A stretch of 64,000 bases of DNA from an uncultured Paenibacillaceae bacterium (GTDB lineage Bacteria; Bacillota; Bacilli; Paenibacillales; K13). Position 1 is the stretch's first letter, and every line of letters starts with the position of its first letter. Positions 55,189 through 64,000 of this stretch are shown one piece after another. The translations under genes and the position numbers were made by a program. Below the pieces are notes generated by a model, which saw nothing but the letters and a program-made list of their open reading frames with translations, was not told the origin of the DNA and did no database searches. Where the stretch lies: positions 266,783-330,782 of the forward strand of contig CAJXLT010000003.1 in assembly GCA_913056365.1 (NCBI GenBank), in the 5' to 3' direction.

Positions 55189-58100
55189 TTGAAGAAGTAT
55201 AAGTTTCTAAGTAAAATTTTAGTATCCTTATTATGTATTTTGCCAATGGTGACTCATTCAGAAACAGAGGTAGTCCGGTCAATAGTGGACGACACTGCTT
55301 TGGATGTGACACTTGATTGGAATGAGTTGCATTCATCAGGTGATGAAGTTGCGAGTAATCCAAGCGTTACACATGAAGTTTATGAAGAGCCTAAAGTTCC
55401 GAAAGAAACCTATGCTTATTATGTACCATATGATACAGACGGTTTTGATAGTCTTAAACAAAATCATAGTTATATGCAAAACCTTTTTGCTGCAACTTAT
55501 GATATTACTAGATCGAGTGATATTGTCGGTGAGCATTCACTTGAAGTATTGCATTTCGCTAGGGATCAGGGGATCAAAACATTTGCAGTCCTTCAAAACA
55601 GAGAAAATGGCGAATTTAATTCAGATATAGCGGAAATGGTGCTATCCTCACCGTCACTCAGACAAGAATTAATTCTAAATACGTATTCTTTAGTATCTGA
55701 TAATGGTTATGCAGGGGTCAATATTGACTTCGAAGGACTAGATCCTTCATACAAGGAATTGTTTACGAAGTTTATTCAAGACCTAGTTCATACACTTAGA
55801 CCAGAAGGTTTCGAAGTTATAGTTTCCATATATCCTATGATCTCCTACGAGCAAGAGAATCGGTTGGCCTATGATTTGGAACAGTTAGGGGATATTGTGG
55901 ATAAAGTTCAAGTCATGGCTCATAATCAACATGGAGCATGGAGCGGACCGGGACCACAAGCTAGTTATCATTGGGTTGAAGATGTTCTTGAATACACTAT
56001 AGAGAAAATGGACAGTAATAAAATACTATTGGGATTAACTGCATACGCTTATGATTGGAACTTGGATAATCATAACACTTCCTCTCGTCCGCTTAAGGAT
56101 TTGTTATGGCTATCTTCAGTAACTAACGGTATACATACATGGGATAGAGAGAGTCAGTCCCCTTATTTCAATTACATCGGTAGCAATGGTTATGCTCATT
56201 CGGTGTGGTACGAGAACGAGATAAGCACACAATTAAAGACACAACTTGCGCTGGAATATGACCTTGCTGGAGTTACCGTTTGGAGAATAGGGTACGAAGA
56301 GCAAGAGTTTTGGGAATCTGTGGAGGCTGGACTTAATCCTGAATCGCAAATTGGACTCAAAACGGATACATCACTTGACTATATTCATATTGAACTATCA
56401 GATAATCATGAGTTCAACAATAGTTTTGTAGATGCAGTACATGTGTCTTCTGGAAATGTTTACGAGTCATATTTATCTGTTTCCAGTGACATGGATATAT
56501 ACAGGCTCGAATCTGATTTTGAAGGTAATATTATGGTGAATCTCTTGTCCCCGGAAGGAAGGAATTACGATATTTCGGTTTATGAAACAGAGAATTGGTC
56601 CAACTGGATTGCTGGTTCGAGTAATGGGGCAGGTCAGAAAGATGAAATGACTTTTTCTGTGCAAGCGGATACTGCTTATTATATCGTGGTACGTGGTGGA
56701 GATGATACAGATTATGGTCCAGAACCATATAATTTATCACTGGGACAAATTATTCGCGACACGAATGAACCGAATCAGACCTTTGAACAGGCTACTCCAG
56801 TGCATCCGGGGAATACGTATGAATCGTATTTATCGTACTCGACGGACAGAGACGTATATACGTTTACTCCGGAAGTAGAAGGCAAGGTTACGGTGAATTT
56901 TGCCTCGCCAGAGGGCAAAAATTATGAGGTGAAGATTTTCGAAACGGCAAGCTGGTCGTACTGGGTGGCTGGAACGACCAGTGACGAGGAGATGACCTTC
57001 CCTGTGAAGGCGGATACTCCTTATTATATTTTTATACTCGGACAAGATGAGACGGCGTACGATCCAGCTCCTTATACTTTGACACTCGGCTCCATCATGC
57101 AAGACACGAATGAACCGAATCAGACCTTTGAACAGGCTACTCCAGTGCATCCGGGGAATACGTATGAATCGTATTTATCGTACTCGACGGACAGAGACGT
57201 ATATACGTTTACTCCGGAAGTAGAAGGCAAGGTTACGGTGAATTTTGCCTCGCCAGAGGGCAAAAATTATGAGGTGAAGATTTTCGAAACGGCAAGCTGG
57301 TCGTACTGGGTGGCTGGAACGACCAGTGACGAGGAGATGACCTTCCCTGTGAAGGCGGATACTTCATATTATATTTTTATACTCGGACAAGATGAGACGG
57401 CGTACGATCCAGCTCCTTATACTTTGACACTCGGTCCCATCATGCAAGACACGAATGAACCGAATCAGACCTTTGAACAGGCTGTTCCAGTGCAGCCAGG
57501 AAATACGTATGAATCGTATTTATCGTTCTCGAATGATAGAGATGTATATGCATTTACCCCAGAAGTAGAAGGTAGGATTACGGTTACTCTTCAGTCACCA
57601 GAGGGTGGGAATTTCGATATAGAGGTGTTTGAAACGGCGAATTGGTCGAATTGGCTAACTGATTCAACGAATGATGCGGGTGAGGAAGATGCACTGACCT
57701 TCTTGGCGCAAGCGGATACCGCTTATTATATTGTAGTATATGGTGGGGATGCGTCACAGTATGGTCCGTCCCCATATACACTGACACTCGGCCCCATCAT
57801 GCAAGACACGAATGAACCGAATCAGACCTTTGAACAGGCCGTTCCAGTGCAGCCAGGAAATACGTATGAATCGTATTTATCGTTCTCGAATGATAGAGAT
57901 GTATATGCATTTACCCCAGAAGTAGAAGGTAGGATTACGGTTACTCTTCAGTCACCAGAGGGTGGGAATTTCGATATAGAGGTGTTTGAAACGGCGAATT
58001 GGTCGAATTGGCTAACTGATTCAACGAATGATGCGGGTGAGGAAGATGCACTGACCTTCTTGGCGCAAGCGGATACCGCTTATTATATTGTAGTATATGG

Positions 58101-59313
58101 TGGGGATGCGTCACAGTATGGTCCGTCCCCATATACACTGACACTCGGTCCCATCATGCAAGACACGAATGAACCGAATCAGACCTTTGAACAGGCTGTT
58201 CCAGTTCATCCGGGGAATACGTATGAATCGTATTTATCGTTCTCGACTGACAGAGACGTATATACGTTTACTCCGGAAGTAGAAGGCAAGGTTACAGTGA
58301 ATTTTGCCTCGCCAGAGGGCAAAAATTATGAGGTGAAAATTTTCGAAACGGCAAGCTGGTCGAATTGGATGGCTGGAACGACCGATGATGAGGAGATGAC
58401 CTTCCTTGTGAAGACGGATACTCCTTATTATATCTTTATACTCGGACAAGATGAGACGGCGTACGATCCAGAACCGTATAGTTTGTCACTTGGTCATTTG
58501 ATACAAGACACGAATGAACCGAATGATACCTTCGAACAGGCTGCCTCAGTGCATCCGGGGAATGTGTATGAATCCTATCTCTCCATTGCGAATGATAGAG
58601 ACGTATATACGTTTATCCCTAGTGCAGACGGTCAGGTTACGGTGAACTTTGCCTCACCAGAGGGCAAGAATTATGAAGTGAAGATTTTCGAAACGGCAAG
58701 CTGGTCGTATTGGGTGGCTGGAACGACCGATGACGAGGAGATGACCTTCCCTGTGAAGGCGGATACTCCTTATTATATTTTTATAATAGGACAAGATGAG
58801 ACGGCGTACGATTCAGAACCGTATAGTTTGTCACTAGGGCAGATCATACACGACACCAACGAGCCGAATGAAACCTTTGATCAAGCTGTTTCAGTGCAGT
58901 CGGGGAATACGTATGAATCCTATCTTTCCATCGCGAATGATAGAGACGTATATACGTTTACGCCAGATGTAGAAGGACAGATTACAGTGAACTTCACTCC
59001 GCCAGAGGGCAGAAATTACGAAGTGAAAATTTTTGAAACGGCAAGTTGGTCTTATTGGGTCGGTGGTACGATCTATGGAAATAAGATGACTTTCAATGTA
59101 AAGGCCAATACTCCCTATTATATTATTGTACTGGGTAAAGATGAGACGGAATATGGTTTAGATTCTTATAAACTATCCGTAGGTAATTTTGCACAATATA
59201 ACTATGATTCGACAACAAATCAATTGAAAAGTATTCGTTATGCGGACGGTACAGAAATAAGGTATTTTTACGATAGCAATGGTAATTTAGAAACTGTAGA
59301 GGTTTTGGATTAG
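55189..59313 (+). CDS. Secreted GH18-like (YaaH/YdhD-type) protein with eight PPC-like repeats and a C-terminal YD-like segment
   Basis: Signal-like N-terminus; YAGVNIDFEGLD and KVQVMAHNQHG...ILLGLTAYAYDW (GH18-like); repeated DTNEPNQTFEQA..V.PGNTYESYLS...DRDVYTFTPEVEG.VTV..; tail YNYDSTTNQLKSIRYADGTEIRYFYDSNGNLETVEVLD. Confidence 0.82.
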   Translation: MKKYKFLSKILVSLLCILPMVTHSETEVVRSIVDDTALDVTLDWNELHSSGDEVASNPSVTHEVYEEPKVPKETYAYYVPYDTDGFDSLKQNHSYMQNLFAATYDITRSSDIVGEHSLEVLHFARDQGIKTFAVLQNRENGEFNSDIAEMVLSSPSLRQELILNTYSLVSDNGYAGVNIDFEGLDPSYKELFTKFIQDLVHTLRPEGFEVIVSIYPMISYEQENRLAYDLEQLGDIVDKVQVMAHNQHGAWSGPGPQASYHWVEDVLEYTIEKMDSNKILLGLTAYAYDWNLDNHNTSSRPLKDLLWLSSVTNGIHTWDRESQSPYFNYIGSNGYAHSVWYENEISTQLKTQLALEYDLAGVTVWRIGYEEQEFWESVEAGLNPESQIGLKTDTSLDYIHIELSDNHEFNNSFVDAVHVSSGNVYESYLSVSSDMDIYRLESDFEGNIMVNLLSPEGRNYDISVYETENWSNWIAGSSNGAGQKDEMTFSVQADTAYYIVVRGGDDTDYGPEPYNLSLGQIIRDTNEPNQTFEQATPVHPGNTYESYLSYSTDRDVYTFTPEVEGKVTVNFASPEGKNYEVKIFETASWSYWVAGTTSDEEMTFPVKADTPYYIFILGQDETAYDPAPYTLTLGSIMQDTNEPNQTFEQATPVHPGNTYESYLSYSTDRDVYTFTPEVEGKVTVNFASPEGKNYEVKIFETASWSYWVAGTTSDEEMTFPVKADTSYYIFILGQDETAYDPAPYTLTLGPIMQDTNEPNQTFEQAVPVQPGNTYESYLSFSNDRDVYAFTPEVEGRITVTLQSPEGGNFDIEVFETANWSNWLTDSTNDAGEEDALTFLAQADTAYYIVVYGGDASQYGPSPYTLTLGPIMQDTNEPNQTFEQAVPVQPGNTYESYLSFSNDRDVYAFTPEVEGRITVTLQSPEGGNFDIEVFETANWSNWLTDSTNDAGEEDALTFLAQADTAYYIVVYGGDASQYGPSPYTLTLGPIMQDTNEPNQTFEQAVPVHPGNTYESYLSFSTDRDVYTFTPEVEGKVTVNFASPEGKNYEVKIFETASWSNWMAGTTDDEEMTFLVKTDTPYYIFILGQDETAYDPEPYSLSLGHLIQDTNEPNDTFEQAASVHPGNVYESYLSIANDRDVYTFIPSADGQVTVNFASPEGKNYEVKIFETASWSYWVAGTTDDEEMTFPVKADTPYYIFIIGQDETAYDSEPYSLSLGQIIHDTNEPNETFDQAVSVQSGNTYESYLSIANDRDVYTFTPDVEGQITVNFTPPEGRNYEVKIFETASWSYWVGGTIYGNKMTFNVKANTPYYIIVLGKDETEYGLDSYKLSVGNFAQYNYDSTTNQLKSIRYADGTEIRYFYDSNGNLETVEVLD
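56758..59190 (+). repeat. Tandem PPC-domain coding repeats (345 or 357 bp periods)
   Basis: GACACGAATGAACCGAAT-type unit starts at 56758, 57103, 57448, 57805, 58162, 58507 and 58852. Confidence 0.88.
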
Positions 59314-59359
59314 AAATCAAGATAAAGCCATTCATACGGAGGTGTAGGCATTGTTGCAT

Positions 59360-62300
59360 ATGAAGAGAAATGTTTGTTTGTTTTTAGTATTTTTAATAAT
59401 TTCTTCACTTTTTCCAATCGGTATTATTAATGCCGAAGAGAATAATCCCATCGTTCAAAATCAATATAGCTCGGATGAAAATGTGGTAGGGGAGAGCGGA
59501 ACAAAAAATATTCTAACCATTGATTGGTTGAGTCAGCATTTCGCCATTGATGAGAACAGATTATTGGAGGCATTGAACAAAGGCTATACGTTGCAAGATT
59601 TACAAGGAGCACTAGAAAGCCAATTCACCGCCAATCAATCACTTGATGAGGCTCTTCACCAGATCAATCCTAACGTTATGGAGCGATTACAGAGGTTAGA
59701 CTATTCCGCTGACTGGTTTGCCCATACCGAAGATGTCGAGTCACTACCGAGCAAGCCAAGCGTAACGGAAGTGACTTATGGAGAATTAGTTGAGATGTCA
59801 GGAGAAACAATTATTACGGATGAAAGTATCTTCTATCCGCAATTAGACGATTCAGCTACCGTCACATCAGATACATATGAGACCACGACGATGCGTTTCG
59901 TTGCGAACTCGACAAAATACCCGACCAGCTACGATGAACTAGCAGTGAGTCGATTGAATATGAAAGCACATACAGCGCCATTCTCTTGGTCCTCTGATGA
60001 AGAGAATGTATCTATGATAGATGGTTCCTTGCAAGTAGAAGCCGCTGATATGGTTTTGCCAGGGAGGAATGGATTATCTTTTGCGCTGAAACGGCGTTAT
60101 AACAGCAACGATGCTGTTTATTACGATAAAGAGATATATAGAGGTAGTATCTATACGATGCGCTATTATCCTGAACTGGCCTCCCGATTGTATTACCTAG
60201 TGGGAGAGGTGCCTGTTGAGCGGGTAGGGAGTGCTTCAGACTTTTTCTTCACCCCCTCGAAATATGCGTCCTTTGTTCAATATTATGGGAGATACACGTA
60301 TTGGAATTTCCCTACAAGATATCCGATTGTAGAGGAATTCAACAATGAAGTGAGAAACAGTCTTGAAGCATCGTGGAGATATGTTGATCCTAATGACCCC
60401 AGCAGTTATCCTTTCATGAGTAGACAATTTACGATAGCGGGGACAGATTTGATTGCAAAAGCTTTCACGACAGGAAATGTTGTAGCCGATCCAATGGTTA
60501 ATTCTCAGTATAGGGGAGATGCATACGCAAACAAGACGAAACCTATTCTAAATGAGCATCGCTTTCCATTGGGTAAAGGTTGGAGTTGGGATATCCCGTA
60601 TATAGAAAGTAGAGAGGATAGAAAGCGGTATCTCCATCTGTTTGGTGGAGGGGTATACGAGTTATCAGGACTTACGCTAAAAGCCTATCCGTGGAAGGAT
60701 CTTTCGCTCATTTACGACTCAACGGTTACTGTAAACGATGTGAGATCTGCCTATTTGCTTCAACACATCAATGGAAGTAAACAGTATTTCTCTGGTGCAG
60801 GTAGATTGATTCAAATTTCAGATATTCATAACAACACAATTCAGTTTGAATATCAGAACGTATCCCCGTATGGAGAAGTTCTTTCTAAAATTAGGGATGC
60901 GATTGGCAACGAAATTACGATCACATACACTTCTACTGAAGTAAGGCTAGAATCAGGTGACCGTACTGTGATATATAGCAAAATCAAAGATTCTCAGAAT
61001 AACAAAGAACTTCTATCTCAAGTAACAGATGCTGCAGGTCGAAATACGCGGTATGTATATGAGGTCGCAGCTGCACCTTTTGATTTAGTGAATGGCAAAG
61101 ACATGAATAACTATGTGGCACTGCTGAAGCAAATTCATCATCCGACAAAATCGAGAACAGAATACCAATATACTGGACATGACCGAAAGCTTGGACCGTT
61201 CGCCAAAGAGAAAGCTTTTCGCGTCAAGTCCCGTGAGGATGTCATCTCATACTCCGATGGTACAGAAACCAGCTATAACCAACTCGATTATTATTACAGC
61301 GGAGATGGGGCATCCAATACACAGAACACTTTTACATTCTCGACCACAGTAGACAATGGACGTACTAATAAAAAAATGTTCTTCGAGCGCGTATATATAG
61401 ATGACAGCTCTCCTGCAGTTTATTACAACACGAAGATTCAAGAAAATGACGGAACTTTGCGACAGATTGAAACTATGACCTATAATCGGAACAAGCAGTG
61501 GCCAAGTCCAATTCAAGTGAATTCGAAGTTTGTCAAAGGTACAAGCGAATCTAGTGAAAGTATAGTGAAACGTACCTACGACGACTACGGTAATATGACA
61601 TCGGAGACGGATCCGAATGGGATCACGACTACTTACACTTACGATGCACAGACACATCTGTTGAAGAGCGTATTGAAGCCAATACAGTCAGGTCAGACGC
61701 TGTACACCCAATATGATCGCTATCCGACACAGAACAGCATCAAGCAGATAACAGTTCGGGATAACAATGTATCGGGGGCTATACAAGCACAAACAAACTA
61801 TACCTATGATGCACATGGTAATCCTACTGCTATTACAATCAAGGACGACAATCGTAATGTTAAGGTGAACTTTGAATACGGGACTGCCTATAGTGCAGGG
61901 TTCCCTACGAAACAATGGATTGTCGCAACAGGGGCTGATGGTGTTAATCGTACCATTACCCAGCGTTTTGAGTATCATAAGCTGACAGGGGCAATGACCA
62001 AGTATACAGATGGCAAGGGACATCCGACTACTTATCAATATGATAAGTTGGGTCGCGTGACCAAAGTTATTTACCCGGATACAAGCTTTGATACATGGAC
62101 ATACAACGATACAGCGAATCAAATTACAGTTGTGGACTCCACCGGCGTCACATCCAGGGTGAAATGGAATCCTCTTGGTTGGAAAGTATCAGAAGGAATC
62201 GTAGGGAAAAGTGAGCTGACTTATGGGTATGACAGCTATGGCAGAGTGCTGTGGAGTGAAGATGGGGCTGGAAATCGTACGGGTTACCAGTATGATAAGT

Positions 62301-64000
62301 GGGATCGATTGACTCGCACTAACTATCCCGGCTCCGATCAAGCGTATACGCAAACCGTCTACAATGACATCAACCGAACGGTCCAGAGCTATGATGGTGA
62401 GCGAAACCGTGTCGTAGAAACCTATGATAAGGTGGGCCGATTGACGAGCCAGAAGTCTTATAGTTCGGCAGGAGTGTTAGCAAACGCGGTTACGTACACA
62501 CACGACTATGTCGGGAATGTCTTGACCATGACAGACGGGAAAAATCAGACTACTACGTACACATATGATGTATTAGGCAGGCTTGTATCTGTTTTGGATC
62601 CAGTTGGCAATCAGACATCATACAAGTATAGCTTGGCCAATCAATTAACGGAAACTGTATATCCAGACCAGAACAAATTGATGAAGGAATATGATCAGAT
62701 GGGCCGGTTAATTCGCAGGATTGACCCATCTGGTGCTGTAGATACGTATACCTATGATGCGAATAGCAATGTGACCAAGACAGTGGATCGAAAGGGCCAA
62801 GCTCATACGTACACATATAACAACAGGGATTTTCTCATGACCAGCGTCACTGGGGATGAGACCGTTCATTTTGCCTATGATACAGCAGGCAGACGTCTAA
62901 GTATGACCGATGCAACAGGAACTACGCAATATACCTATGCTGCGGCTACAGGCTGGTTGAAGACAGTCACTTTCCCAGACGACCGAACGATACAATACCA
63001 GTACGATGCGCGTGGGAATCGTACGCGTATGACGGATCCATTCGGCAAAGTGACTACGTACCAATATGATGCGAATAGTCGCTTGCAGTCCGTAGGTCCC
63101 TCTGCTTCCAACCATGATACGACTTATTCGTACAGGAAGAACAGCCAGTTGTCTTCCATGACACAGAAGAACGGGGTCAACTCGCAATTTGGCTATAACG
63201 GATTGAATCTAAGCAGCTTGACACATAAAAAATCAGGTGGAGCCAATTTACAATCGTCCAGCTATGTGTATGATGTGAACCGAAATATTACGGAGAAAAC
63301 AGAGCAGGGTACATCACACTCGTTCACGTACGATGCATTGAACCGAATCGGTACATCTACACAGTTTGATGAAACCTATACGTATGATAATCGGGGCAAT
63401 CGCCTCACGATGCAAAGTGACAAGCCATTGATAATGGGTGAATCGAGCTATACGTATGATCAGCGAGATCGCTTGAAAGCTGTGACCCAATCAGACGGTA
63501 CCCAAGTCGCCTATACATACAACGGCGACGGACTGTTAGTTGAACGTACGGAATCTGGCAATACAACGCGTTACTACTATGACGGTGCTCATATGATAGC
63601 TGAAGCTGAAGTGGTCAATGGAACAGCGCAACATGTTGCCAGCTACATTCGAGGCAACAGAAACCAACTAGTCGCACGCGTTGACACCAGTGGAAGCAAG
63701 GCGTACTATGTGCATAACGGGCATGGAGACGTTATAGGCTTAACCAACAGTGCGGGAAATTTCATCAATACGTACACCTATGACATCTGGGGTAATCCGC
63801 AGACCACGGAGGAGACCGTGCCGAATCCGTTCCGCTATTCCGGTGAATACTGGGATGAGACCACAGGGCTGCAGTATCTGAGAGCCCGCTGGTATGACCC
63901 GTCAATGGGCCGGTTTATTAATGAAGATAGCTACGAAGGTGATATCTCGAATCCTCTGACGCTCAACCTTTATACGTATGTTCACAATAATCCTTTGATC
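59360..64000 (+). CDS. Large secreted RHS/YD-repeat protein (3' end beyond window)
   Basis: ATG AAG AGA AAT GTT TGT... gives a signal peptide and an open frame to the window end (1547 codons by frame arithmetic). Multiple YxxxGxxxxx.D repeats; ends in RHS core-like FRYSGEYWDETTGLQYLRARWYDPSMGRFINEDSYEGDISNPLTLNLYTYVHNNPLI. In-frame TTG starts at 59351/59354 also possible. Confidence 0.88.
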   Translation, partial: MKRNVCLFLVFLIISSLFPIGIINAEENNPIVQNQYSSDENVVGESGTKNILTIDWLSQHFAIDENRLLEALNKGYTLQDLQGALESQFTANQSLDEALHQINPNVMERLQRLDYSADWFAHTEDVESLPSKPSVTEVTYGELVEMSGETIITDESIFYPQLDDSATVTSDTYETTTMRFVANSTKYPTSYDELAVSRLNMKAHTAPFSWSSDEENVSMIDGSLQVEAADMVLPGRNGLSFALKRRYNSNDAVYYDKEIYRGSIYTMRYYPELASRLYYLVGEVPVERVGSASDFFFTPSKYASFVQYYGRYTYWNFPTRYPIVEEFNNEVRNSLEASWRYVDPNDPSSYPFMSRQFTIAGTDLIAKAFTTGNVVADPMVNSQYRGDAYANKTKPILNEHRFPLGKGWSWDIPYIESREDRKRYLHLFGGGVYELSGLTLKAYPWKDLSLIYDSTVTVNDVRSAYLLQHINGSKQYFSGAGRLIQISDIHNNTIQFEYQNVSPYGEVLSKIRDAIGNEITITYTSTEVRLESGDRTVIYSKIKDSQNNKELLSQVTDAAGRNTRYVYEVAAAPFDLVNGKDMNNYVALLKQIHHPTKSRTEYQYTGHDRKLGPFAKEKAFRVKSREDVISYSDGTETSYNQLDYYYSGDGASNTQNTFTFSTTVDNGRTNKKMFFERVYIDDSSPAVYYNTKIQENDGTLRQIETMTYNRNKQWPSPIQVNSKFVKGTSESSESIVKRTYDDYGNMTSETDPNGITTTYTYDAQTHLLKSVLKPIQSGQTLYTQYDRYPTQNSIKQITVRDNNVSGAIQAQTNYTYDAHGNPTAITIKDDNRNVKVNFEYGTAYSAGFPTKQWIVATGADGVNRTITQRFEYHKLTGAMTKYTDGKGHPTTYQYDKLGRVTKVIYPDTSFDTWTYNDTANQITVVDSTGVTSRVKWNPLGWKVSEGIVGKSELTYGYDSYGRVLWSEDGAGNRTGYQYDKWDRLTRTNYPGSDQAYTQTVYNDINRTVQSYDGERNRVVETYDKVGRLTSQKSYSSAGVLANAVTYTHDYVGNVLTMTDGKNQTTTYTYDVLGRLVSVLDPVGNQTSYKYSLANQLTETVYPDQNKLMKEYDQMGRLIRRIDPSGAVDTYTYDANSNVTKTVDRKGQAHTYTYNNRDFLMTSVTGDETVHFAYDTAGRRLSMTDATGTTQYTYAAATGWLKTVTFPDDRTIQYQYDARGNRTRMTDPFGKVTTYQYDANSRLQSVGPSASNHDTTYSYRKNSQLSSMTQKNGVNSQFGYNGLNLSSLTHKKSGGANLQSSSYVYDVNRNITEKTEQGTSHSFTYDALNRIGTSTQFDETYTYDNRGNRLTMQSDKPLIMGESSYTYDQRDRLKAVTQSDGTQVAYTYNGDGLLVERTESGNTTRYYYDGAHMIAEAEVVNGTAQHVASYIRGNRNQLVARVDTSGSKAYYVHNGHGDVIGLTNSAGNFINTYTYDIWGNPQTTEETVPNPFRYSGEYWDETTGLQYLRARWYDPSMGRFINEDSYEGDISNPLTLNLYTYVHNNPLI

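Noticed and set aside
1-64000. tRNA, rRNA, CRISPR arrays, transposases or integrases
   Set aside because: None recognised by eye on either strand; a tool search (tRNAscan-SE, CRISPRCasFinder, ISfinder) would be needed to be certain.

Overview
Firmicute-type (Paenibacillus-like by gene content) chromosomal window. The left third holds housekeeping and transport genes. These are an OpuA/ProV-type glycine-betaine ATPase (cut by the left edge), a GbsR-type regulator, a DUF1697 protein, a DEAD-box helicase, a lactonase-family protein, an ABC-F ATPase, a MacAB-like ABC efflux operon with two ATPases (one with an AbrB-like tail), and a divergent AraC regulator/GH31 pair. The middle holds a GNAT gene, three tandem phage-tail-collar-like genes, and a large SLH-anchored repeat protein. 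The main feature, about 25.56-54.73 kb, is a co-directional NRPS/PKS gene cluster: type II thioesterase; C-A-PCP; carbamoyltransferase; KS-(AT remnant)-CP-CP-C-A(Ser)-PCP-(E remnant); C-A(Gly-like)-PCP-(half C); KS-ACP-aminotransferase-C; (pseudo-A)-PCP-(C lacking HH); free-standing ACP; cysteine-protease-fold (BtrH/C39-like) protein; GT2; HAD phosphatase; serine hydrolase. No terminal TE or reductase domain and no intact AT was found, and several domains have lost catalytic motifs. This makes the assembly line the best candidate for an undescribed system. The right end holds a GH18-like protein with eight PPC repeats and a YD tail, then a large RHS/YD-repeat protein that runs off the window edge. 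All assignments come from reading motifs by eye. No database search was possible, so novelty is unverified.
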